From Desulfobacterales bacterium (GTDB taxonomy: Bacteria > Desulfobacterota > Desulfobacteria > Desulfobacterales > RPRI01): a stretch of DNA of 6,024 nt. The position numbers and the translations under genes were made by a program. Below the pieces are notes generated by a model. The model ran no database searches and was not told the origin of the DNA. It saw only the letters and a program-made list of their open reading frames with translations. Numbering within the stretch: the first letter of the stretch is position 1; each line of letters opens with the position of its first letter. Location of the stretch: the NCBI GenBank assembly GCA_020052975.1, contig JAGVOC010000173.1:1-6024 (forward strand). Direction: 5' to 3'. Shown piece after piece: positions 4,201 through 6,024 of the stretch.

Positions 4201-5882
4201 CCGGGCGGCAATTCGCTGGCATTCCGATACGCCGTATTCACGACAAATTTCCCATGGGAAAGTAACCTCGAAGGAGATTGCCAATACATCGCGTATATTT
4301 TTTCATGATCGTCCGATCCGGGCCTCGCCGTCAGGACCTCCCAGAGATACATCGCGGCGAACACCCCTCCGACAATCCATTGAGCGGCCACGTCGTTCCC
4401 TTTGAGTTTAAAATAAACACCGACGCCGCCCCCGATCAGAAGGCCCCATTCGCGCATCGCCGGCGAGGAGGCAATATAGCTCTTTGAACTTCCTTCTTTT
4501 AATTCTTCGTAAACTTCATTAATAACTGCTGCTAAAGTTGTATTGTAATCTTCGGGAAATTCCTGTTTAATCTTGGGGGCCGCCATGATCCATTCCGACG
4601 TATAAGGTTCCCATAGCTCCTTGCGGCCAAAAACATCTAATTGAAACCCACGCGAAGAAAAAACAGTATTTACATTGAAAATTTCTCTGCTATTGATAAA
4701 CAAACTTACCGTATTGAAAATGCTTTTAGGAAACATCGTCCTCATTTTGCGCCAAAGGTTAACCATATTACTGCCAGTATTAACCACCTCCGTGAGCAGT
4801 AAAATATTTTTAGCAGCAAGTTTATCCTGATTGATAACCCCTTCTTCATTAAGTTCATCAATGGCTTCATCCTGATAATAAGCTATTTCTTCATCCGGCA
4901 ATAATCTCTTGCGAACACCAAGAAACAGCTCACAAGCAAAACGCGCCTTCTTGCCTTCACCTATTAATATTTCAATATCTTTATCGAGGGACCACAGAAC
5001 AATGATTTTTAATGCGTCTGCTGTTTTCAGCCTATCTGTGAAATCCATGATCATCGGCGAGGAGGCAAAAATAAACCGTCCCACGTCGCACGTCCCATGT
5101 CCCACGCTGGAAACCTTGAGACCTTGGGACCTTCTTCCATCCACCGGCGAGGCTACACGGCTATCTTGACTTTTTCGCAAACTTATAGTAATATTTAGCG
5201 CAGAGGTGATAAATATGAGACTCAAAATCGTATTAGAAAAAGGCGAGGACAAATATATTGTCGCCAAAGTCCCTTCTTTACCCGGGTGCCATAGCCAAGG
5301 AAAGACTGAAAAAGAAGCTATAAAAAACATCAAAGAAGCTATTTTGTTATACCTGGAACCAAACCCTAAGGATATCCGCAAAGATTCCTCCCATAAAGTC
5401 CTCAGTCTTGCCCTATGAAGCCGCCGCTGCTCTCCGGCAATGAAATCATTCACGCATTCTTGAGAGCCGGTTATATAAAAGTTGGACAACGCGGAAGTCA
5501 CATTAAACTTTTTAATCCCATCAAACAAATTACCCTCATTATTCCTAATCACCGCGAAGTAGACCGCTGGACCCTCAAAGGCATCATCAAAGATGCCGGC
5601 ATATCGATTGAGGAATTCTTGAAATTCTGCAAATAGAATTGTTCCCACCGCCGAAGAGGCGATATTCGGGGTTAGGGGTACTGGGTTCAGGATTCGGCTT
5701 ATTCCTGTACCCTGTTGCCTGTACCCTGCCGACCGATAAGACACCGGCGAAGAGGCGAAAATAAACCGTCCCACGTCGCACGTCCCATGTCCCACGCTGG
5801 AAACCTTGAGACCTTGGGACCTTGAGACATTGAAACGTCTTCCATCCACCGGTGAGGAAGATTGTAATAACTCTTTACACAC
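96..5882 (-). CDS. Giant mosaic open frame with 13 in-phase SSPV linkers
   Basis: A single minus-strand frame of 1928 codons runs from GTG at 5882 to TGA at 96. It stays open upstream to a TGA at 5931-5933. No good ribosome binding site precedes the GTG, so the true start is probably lost or elsewhere. The product reads as modules joined by ASSPV-type pentapeptides: N-terminal remnant, phosphoribosyltransferase-like, membrane caspase-like, GHKL ATPase, then radical SAM, with low-complexity peptides and the antisense of three plus-strand operons in between. Against one normal protein: the antisense stretches have no family resemblance. For real translation: the repeats keep phase, vary mainly at synonymous positions, and the antisense stretches carry no stop. 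The C-terminus is cut by an IS3 end that supplies the stop codon. Possible readings are a translated fusion or polyprotein, several genes joined by in-frame elements, or a decayed remnant. Confidence 0.5.
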   Translation of the reverse strand: MCKELLQSSSPVDGRRFNVSRSQGLKVSSVGHGTCDVGRFIFASSPVSYRSAGYRQQGTGISRILNPVPLTPNIASSAVGTILFAEFQEFLNRYAGIFDDAFEGPAVYFAVIRNNEGNLFDGIKKFNVTSALSNFYITGSQECVNDFIAGEQRRLHRARLRTLWEESLRISLGFGSRYNKIASLMFFIASFSVFPWLWHPGKEGTLATIYLSSPFSNTILSLIFITSALNITISLRKSQDSRVASPVDGRRSQGLKVSSVGHGTCDVGRFIFASSPMIMDFTDRLKTADALKIIVLWSLDKDIEILIGEGKKARFACELFLGVRKRLLPDEEIAYYQDEAIDELNEEGVINQDKLAAKNILLLTEVVNTGSNMVNLWRKMRTMFPKSIFNTVSLFINSREIFNVNTVFSSRGFQLDVFGRKELWEPYTSEWIMAAPKIKQEFPEDYNTTLAAVINEVYEELKEGSSKSYIASSPAMREWGLLIGGGVGVYFKLKGNDVAAQWIVGGVFAAMYLWEVLTARPGSDDHEKIYAMYWQSPSRLLSHGKFVVNTAYRNASELPPGGLKASFTISCFGDLVRILSKHHEANERKAVRLNELIIDGHGNVARLAMAQDRSAVLNIQTLKDDEVVSNHLAEIGSYLEPGSTVFIYSCLVGRGQRGNEFMRLFAEKIFGDKPGRVMAYTTVTQTAVLKRKKIYHHDPQGRSYFTMSFADKVIDGIERVSRSSSPVESVDVLISKVQKAMLPLGDQNGSWKPFDTIVRQLKERDNVNIRVLAGPHAGKFIPKTTNESLHSLSWLKHHFVAHPRILSRGSCFIRDGSFSEEQRWFLQFALENIIQHVKTGIAVVIRYQKMTARGPNYIRLSVIDNGRGFGKFLIQKAIVDGSTSDHKNGQGIGLTVAVREYAPVSVIRTAKQGAILKWDEIESALFEDQFYFYKNDTQTFGTSVSAYYPVDFLCKKQMRGWGQGITKMLKRTMESPASSPVSAFGQSPAPTDRVEWVSLASYYLMRYPSCSKITSRLLMRSGVNPGRKSLRALMIRAAMGGCILIRIIPGYCCGGYINMSAKWWSWVSMILPDSWAILAMAVSFEPGGTDIISWPFDFRKATTSLRTFSSTRNRILADSGERNIIAGFDYFSRIVEGCLNMLFGELRIGIFDNILRQFAGFQHLQDKVYHNPRFFKTRLAMAYGRIDSYVISVMNHFCLFLKKEYSLFLRRSQGLIVSNAITQGHNNQDTSSPVVWHETVSTAGVDERFKSYNRQTGQQDNWLTKRASSPALIRLERNNLFTAVEGNDESVKNIFLTKEIKISSEVGRKSNCGFKADISNLNRQFVQINRDKSSVANHRVSNFSFSVIQPQIRGDRSKENRRARAAVNIGLRFKRPTGPLKSDLDNGVEASPIRFEGEYNFRLHRIWLNSSGAGTGRERGVSFGNRCRAFLTASLPRKTSPPQITILRRGYFLTRASKFSLTNMSLSKVFFMDLTFLTVTPSITSSLADVKIDSFDFNRQTGKLDNRITRYASSPVVWHETVSTAGVDKQFKSYNRQTGKQDNWLTKRASSPIENMKYPLEFSDEFIQFINHCHDIADHDLTLRISSGCGYGCIHCLVDSQQASMRHMPMEHIEKIVSALQGKIQKLRIDYDNDPLQHPDIVRILEGLKRSRIGLDQFFTKGWGSDDEKTRRRAEEIAENNLASVTLSYNFFDKTAVKRLSRVQLDSRISIRNALDGYFEFYREIVGVLYPVLSDINKLRVLNDYEPKEPTKKLFILQELLWNRLALEFDRTGMDITRLKGNNYLLPIGRARGMFNKKYLDPVSLSAFVIGPDNSFFFSVDKVFASCFKNEIRDLNPVDLLPRLYDRIQWEGIFEFAIPVFATAELGSLSSRSLIKLGNIFKVSDHASSPVKAGYWHGDSAGFSKNNELKEMFERFIKERRLIERLNE
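210..224 (-). repeat. SSPV repeat R1
   Basis: Minus strand GCTTCCTCTCCGGTG, peptide ASSPV. It is the only copy sitting alone near a protein's C-terminus with no spacer unit beside it. The second Ser codon is TCT instead of TCG, a silent change. Confidence 0.8.
1224..1238 (-). repeat. SSPV repeat R2
   Basis: Minus strand GCCTCTTCGCCGATA, peptide ASSPI. It joins spacer unit 1239-1334 to the radical SAM module. The first Ser codon is TCT instead of TCC. Confidence 0.8.
1239..1334 (-). repeat. 96-base spacer unit, type B copy 1
   Basis: Lies between R2 and R3 and is repeated at 2085-2180 with only 3 base differences, all of which change an amino acid. The minus frame reads VWHETVSTAGVD then FKSYNRQTG then DNWLTKR. 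It contains a tandem-like run of GTTTGCCT and, next to R3, an imperfect hairpin (GGTTGACACG / CGTGCCAAACC, 1311-1335). The two copies with their repeats bracket the retropepsin operon as direct repeats. Confidence 0.85.
1335..1349 (-). repeat. SSPV repeat R3
   Basis: Exact consensus GCCTCCTCGCCGGTG on the minus strand, peptide ASSPV. It marks the upstream edge of the DUF5678/retropepsin operon. Confidence 0.85.
1350..1391 (-). repeat. Divergent third copy of the NRQTGK-DN peptide segment
   Basis: The minus frame reads NRQTGKLDNRITRY directly before ASSPV, matching NRQTGKQDNWLTKR at the same place in the unit at 1239-1334. Four codons differ silently (Arg, Thr, Gly, Thr) and five change the residue. 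It is an older copy of the end of the type B spacer. Confidence 0.6.
1411..1439 (+). promoter_or_regulatory. Promoter of the DUF5678/retropepsin operon
   Basis: TTGACA at 1411-1416, 17-base spacer, TATACT at 1434-1439: a near-perfect sigma70-type promoter. Transcription would start near 1446, 22 bases before the ATG. Confidence 0.8.
1468..1674 (+). CDS. DUF5678-like small protein, partner of the retropepsin
   Basis: A 68-residue protein. The segment ENLEALVKKYPRRRIVICGG (about 14-33), then a short strand, a Lys-rich helix and a Pro-rich end, resembles DUF5678 proteins, whose function is not known to me. The start at 1468 is chosen because the strong promoter ends at 1439 and an AAGGT lies 7 bases upstream; the same frame is open further left but would begin before transcription does. 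It overlaps the next gene by four bases (ATGA at 1671-1674), so the two are translationally coupled. The layout, small first gene and larger second gene in a repeat-flanked cassette, matches the two toxin-antitoxin cassettes in this window. An antitoxin-like or protease-inhibitor role is inference only. Confidence 0.65.
   Translation: MKKTLDNDIFVKENLEALVKKYPRRRIVICGGEVFLGKDAVKKARHRFPKLTPLSLPVPAPEEFSHIL
1671..2069 (+). CDS. Retropepsin-like (clan AA) aspartic protease
   Basis: 132 residues, the size of a single retropepsin subunit, which works as a homodimer. The catalytic loop is visible as AYVDSGASTS with Asp38-Ser39-Gly40, a hydrophobic stretch follows, a flap-like region contains MVGDGGF, and ADFNLLGQKDIF (about 102-113) corresponds to the second conserved hydrophobic-hydrophobic-Gly element. 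There is no signal peptide or membrane segment, so it is probably cytoplasmic. The start overlaps the upstream stop by four bases. The stop TAA ends at 2069 and repeat R4 begins at the next base, with no terminator between. The codons TTA, CTA and TCA are absent, which keeps the opposite-strand frame open. The target is unknown; the SSPV-bearing giant product is one candidate. Confidence 0.8.
   Translation: MKSKVVFPFKSYRGSFYPIIKITLQGPGGPLETEAYVDSGASTSIFLATIASDLGLDYTKGKITYTMVGDGGFIPVYLHKLSIQIGNIRFKTTIGFSSHLGADFNLLGQKDIFDRFIITFNRRKKIISFQPY
2070..2084 (-). repeat. SSPV repeat R4
   Basis: Minus strand GCCTCTTCGCCGGCT, peptide ASSPA. It starts immediately after the retropepsin stop codon. Confidence 0.8.
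2085..2180 (-). repeat. 96-base spacer unit, type B copy 2
   Basis: Near-identical to 1239-1334 (3 differences), bounded by R4 and R5. The imperfect hairpin next to the repeat is kept (2157-2181). It is the downstream member of the direct-repeat pair around the retropepsin operon and the upstream neighbour of the DUF433/DUF5615 operon. Confidence 0.85.
2181..2195 (-). repeat. SSPV repeat R5
   Basis: Minus strand ACTTCCTCGCCGGTG, peptide TSSPV. It precedes the DUF433/DUF5615 operon. Confidence 0.8.
2244..2272 (+). promoter_or_regulatory. Promoter of the DUF433/DUF5615 operon
   Basis: TTGACT at 2244-2249, 17-base spacer, TATATT at 2267-2272. A GAGG ribosome binding site follows at 2280-2283. 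The start of transcription would fall near that site, giving a short leader. Confidence 0.75.
2295..2537 (+). CDS. DUF433 family antitoxin
   Basis: 80 residues, the normal length of the family. The whole chain follows the DUF433 pattern: I-x-x-DP-x-I-C-x-G-x-PC (residues 10-20), a T-R-I-x-V-x-x-I-L turn-helix region, then YPQLTKEHIQAALHYAAEVI (about 49-68), the C-terminal helices typical of these winged-helix-like, VapB-type antitoxins. It should bind and neutralise the DUF5615 partner encoded one base downstream and probably represses its own promoter. GAGG lies 11 bases before the ATG. TTA, CTA and TCA codons are absent, and this gene is in codon register with the opposite-strand frame. Confidence 0.85.
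   Translation: MIHYTDYITIDPAICHGQPCFKKTRIMVYLILEMLEAGELPEDIIKNAYPQLTKEHIQAALHYAAEVIKTGDYIPFAGIS
2539..2877 (+). CDS. DUF5615 PIN-like toxin
   Basis: 112 residues, full length. It begins MRFLVDEN, with acidic residues Asp6 and Glu7 as in the PIN-like DUF5615/Mut7-C group. A GHDI strand follows (21-24), then Asp33, then GRIILTHDHHFADI with Asp51 and Asp56, matching the second acidic cluster of the active site. These proteins are taken to be metal-dependent RNases acting as toxins of DUF433 partners. The ATG lies one base after the DUF433 stop, so the pair is one operon. Unlike DUF433, this gene is out of codon register with the minus frame and freely uses CTA, TTA and TCA. About 62 bases to repeat R6 follow with no terminator. 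Confidence 0.85.
   Translation: MRFLVDENVRKEVVAFLKSNGHDIISVPPGSKDTAIAKIAQESGRIILTHDHHFADILMYPPQQYPGIIRIRIHPPIAALIINALKDFLPGFTPDRINKRLVILEQDGYRIR
2940..2954 (-). repeat. SSPV repeat R6
   Basis: Exact consensus, peptide ASSPV. It closes the DUF433/DUF5615 cassette and follows the GHKL ATPase module on the minus strand. Confidence 0.85.
2955..3701 (-). other. GHKL (histidine-kinase-like) ATPase module of the giant frame
   Basis: 249 residues between R7 and R6. The Bergerat-fold motifs are present in order: N-box FALENIIQH (about 101-109, Asn105), G1 box DNGRGFG (137-143) and G2 box NGQGIGL (161-167), followed by a terminal strand near GAILKW. ATP binding and hydrolysis, or phosphotransfer, is likely. 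No HisKA dimerisation domain with a phospho-accepting histidine is obvious in the first 90 residues, so it is not a plain sensor kinase by itself. There is no methionine near the left boundary and no ribosome binding site, so the module seems to depend on translation from upstream through the SSPV linker. Confidence 0.75.
3702..3716 (-). repeat. SSPV repeat R7
   Basis: Minus strand TCTTCCTCGCCGGTG, peptide SSSPV. It joins the caspase-like module to the ATPase module with no spacer unit. Confidence 0.8.
3717..4457 (-). other. Membrane-anchored caspase-like (clan CD) module of the giant frame
   Basis: 247 residues starting with a Met directly after R8. Two hydrophobic stretches (about 5-17 and 25-42) suggest a membrane hairpin at the N-terminus. 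The soluble part has LIIDGHGN (His126) at the end of a strand and, after a helix and LEPGSTV, FIYSCLVGRG (Cys175). A GHG plus strand-end Cys dyad with this spacing resembles caspase-fold cysteine peptidases such as DUF4347 and C80-type domains. A VMAYTTVT strand follows, as such domains have. Self-processing of the fused product is a possibility, not shown. The family is assigned from motif layout only. Confidence 0.5.
4458..4472 (-). repeat. SSPV repeat R8
   Basis: Minus strand GCCTCCTCGCCGGCG, peptide ASSPA, immediately followed by a Met codon at 4457. Confidence 0.8.
4473..5054 (-). other. Possible phosphoribosyltransferase-like module of the giant frame
   Basis: 194 residues starting at an ATG that is the last codon of R9 (a second ATG is at 5048). 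NILLLTEVVNTGSNM (about 83-97) resembles the PRPP-binding loop of type I phosphoribosyltransferases, normally hydrophobic strand, two acidic residues, then x-x-x-TG-x-T. Here the acidic pair reads Thr-Glu, so the site is weakened or the resemblance is accidental. The rest is a mixed helix/strand protein with an acidic C-terminal helix. The upstream bases are the pyrimidine-rich repeat, with no ribosome binding site, so independent initiation at the ATG looks poor. Confidence 0.4.
5052..5066 (-). repeat. SSPV repeat R9
   Basis: Minus strand GCCTCCTCGCCGATG, peptide ASSPM. The Val codon has become ATG, which doubles as a possible start. Confidence 0.8.
5067..5141 (-). repeat. 75-base spacer unit, type A copy 1
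   Basis: Lies between R9 and R10. Plus strand shows repeated GTCCCACG-type words followed by CCTTGAGACCTTGGGACC. Nearly identical to 5757-5846 except for a 15-base indel (five codons, frame kept) and one silent base. Minus peptide DGRRSQGLKVSSVGHGTCDV and following residues. Together the two copies bracket the hicBA operon. Confidence 0.85.
5142..5153 (-). repeat. SSPV repeat R10, one codon short
   Basis: Minus strand GCCTCGCCGGTG, peptide ASPV. Exactly one Ser codon is missing, so phase is unchanged. It lies 12 bases before the hicBA promoter. Confidence 0.75.
5166..5194 (+). promoter_or_regulatory. Promoter of hicBA
   Basis: TTGACT at 5166-5171, 17-base spacer, TAATAT at 5189-5194. AGAGGTGA at 5202-5209 is the ribosome binding site, 5 bases before the ATG at 5215. 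Confidence 0.75.
5215..5418 (+). CDS. hicB: HicB-like antitoxin
   Basis: 67 residues. MRLKIVLEKGEDKYIVAKVP, then SLPGCHSQGKT (21-31) and EAIKNIKEAILLYLE (34-48), follow the partial RNase H fold of short HicB proteins that cover the active site of HicA. No DNA-binding domain is present after it; the C-terminal 20 residues are too short, so autorepression may need the complex. The start at 5215 is preferred over a GTG at 5206 because the GTG lies inside the ribosome binding site. It overlaps hicA by four bases. Order antitoxin then toxin is less usual for hic loci but well known. Confidence 0.85.
   Translation: MRLKIVLEKGEDKYIVAKVPSLPGCHSQGKTEKEAIKNIKEAILLYLEPNPKDIRKDSSHKVLSLAL
5415..5636 (+). 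CDS. hicA: HicA-like mRNA interferase toxin
   Basis: 73 residues, usual length. A dsRBD-like fold is indicated by the helix GNEIIHAFLRAGY (8-20), QRGSHIKLFN with the catalytic His29, a strand QITLIIPNH, and WTLKGIIKDAGISIEEF (52-68), the standard HicA C-terminus. It should cut mRNA and block growth until HicB binds it. It begins in the ATGA overlap with hicB. The gene lies in codon register with the minus frame and has no TTA, CTA or TCA codon, whereas hicB has four. Only 9 bases separate its stop from repeat R11, and there is no terminator. Confidence 0.88.
   Translation: MKPPLLSGNEIIHAFLRAGYIKVGQRGSHIKLFNPIKQITLIIPNHREVDRWTLKGIIKDAGISIEEFLKFCK
5646..5660 (-). repeat. SSPV repeat R11
   Basis: Minus strand GCCTCTTCGGCGGTG, peptide ASSAV. 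It is the only copy in which Pro is replaced. Confidence 0.75.
5661..5741 (-). repeat. 81-base low-complexity spacer unit, type C
   Basis: Lies between R11 and R12. Plus strand has GGGTTAGGGGTACTGGGTTC and two CCTGTACCCTG words separated by three bases, giving possible imperfect hairpins (CAGGA/TCCTG). No second copy occurs in the window. Minus peptide includes RQQGTGISRILNPVPLTPN. Confidence 0.55.
5742..5756 (-). repeat. SSPV repeat R12
   Basis: Minus strand GCCTCTTCGCCGGTG, peptide ASSPV, with a silent TCT codon. Confidence 0.8.
5757..5846 (-). repeat. 90-base spacer unit, type A copy 2
   Basis: Lies between R12 and R13. Same as 5067-5141 plus 15 bases (TTGAGACATTGAAAC region), which extends the tandem-like CCTTGAGA/CCTTGGGA pattern. 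It is the right-hand member of the pair around the hicBA cassette. Confidence 0.85.
5847..5861 (-). repeat. SSPV repeat R13
   Basis: Minus strand TCTTCCTCACCGGTG, peptide SSSPV, with a silent TCA codon. It is the first copy met by the minus frame. Confidence 0.8.
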
Positions 5883-5930
5883 TTCATTAGCTATGTCTTC
5901 GATGATATGCGTATAATATTGGGGATCATA
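5862..5930 (-). other. Remnant of an N-terminal protein part ahead of the first SSPV repeat
   Basis: The minus frame reads YDPQYYTHIIEDIANE, then VCKELLQ, before R13, a sequence with the look of a real amphipathic helix rather than random translation. An in-frame TGA at 5931-5933 cuts it off upstream. No ATG is available; GTG at 5882 is the only usual start and has a poor ribosome binding site. It is probably the end of a coding region whose beginning was lost when sequence to the right was inserted or rearranged. Confidence 0.35.
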
Positions 5931-6006
5931 TCACTCGTGTCCGGTAAAAAAATAAGGGAATCACATCCTACGTGGTAAAATGGCTTTTGAGAGAAAGTCA
6001 ATCCAC

Positions 6007-6013
6007 GAGGAGG
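6007..6013 (+). promoter_or_regulatory. Strong ribosome binding site
   Basis: GAGGAGG is followed by 8 bases and then ATG at 6022. The leader from about 5937 is AT-rich. TAAAAT near 5976-5981 could be a -10 box, but no clear -35 precedes it. Confidence 0.7.
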
Positions 6014-6021
6014 ATCCCCTC

Positions 6022-6024
6022 ATG
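6022..6024 (+). CDS. Start codon of a plus-strand gene running out of the window
   Basis: Only ATG is visible, but its ribosome binding site is close to ideal. The product cannot be known. Because the minus frame is cut abruptly about 90 bases away, a transposase of another insertion element is a reasonable guess, nothing more. Confidence 0.6.

Noticed and set aside
4184..4487. Two Arg/Pro-rich plus-strand frames
   Set aside because: They are antisense shadows of the caspase-like module.
210..5861. CRISPR array
   Set aside because: The repeat is only 15 bases, spacing ranges from 75 to 999 bases, and the units between are genes or repeated spacers.
210..5861. Integron cassette array
   Set aside because: The repeats lack attC-type structure, cargo carries its own promoters, and no integrase is in the window.
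5699..5887. Minus-strand gene from ATG at 5887
   Set aside because: It runs through the repeat and spacer in another frame, with no family likeness and no ribosome binding site.
5937..5963. Second IS3 end at the right (GTGTCC...GGGAATCA resembles the left end)
   Set aside because: It would point the same way as the left end, with its body over the mosaic frame, and the inner bases differ too much.

Overview
The window comes from a bacterium of intermediate GC (about 45% by eye). It is an accessory, element-rich region lying between two probable insertion points. The taxon cannot be fixed from sequence alone. Very long mosaic frames studded with Ser-Ser-Pro-Val (SSPV) peptides bring Omnitrophota (OP3) to mind, but that is recollection and low confidence.

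The backbone is one stop-free minus-strand frame running from about 5930 down to a TGA at 96-98 (1928 codons from a GTG at 5882). It is a mosaic. Thirteen copies of a 15-base repeat (minus strand GCCTCCTCGCCGGTG, peptide ASSPV) lie in the same orientation and in the same codon phase, and they cut the frame into 12 units whose lengths are all multiples of three. In 5' to 3' order the protein-like units are: a remnant of an N-terminal part (5862-5930), a possible phosphoribosyltransferase-like module (4473-5054), a membrane-anchored caspase-like His/Cys module (3717-4457), a GHKL ATPase module (2955-3701) and a radical SAM module (96-1217).

Three units are instead two-gene operons on the plus strand: a DUF5678-like gene plus a retropepsin-like aspartic protease (1468-2069), a DUF433/DUF5615 toxin-antitoxin pair (2295-2877) and hicB/hicA (5215-5636). 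Each has its own promoter with a 17-base spacer, none has a visible terminator, and each lies between SSPV repeats. The minus frame nevertheless stays open through all three. Short near-identical spacer units flank the retropepsin operon (1239-1334 and 2085-2180) and, as another type, the hicBA operon (5067-5141 and 5757-5846).

At the left edge an IS3-family end begins at 98 and runs leftward; its first three bases, TGA, are the stop codon of the long frame, so the native C-terminus has probably been cut off. At the right edge a plus-strand gene starts at 6022 behind a strong ribosome binding site. My reading is that small elements built around the SSPV repeat insert into a protein gene, or join several, without breaking its frame, and that some carry addiction-type operons on the opposite strand.
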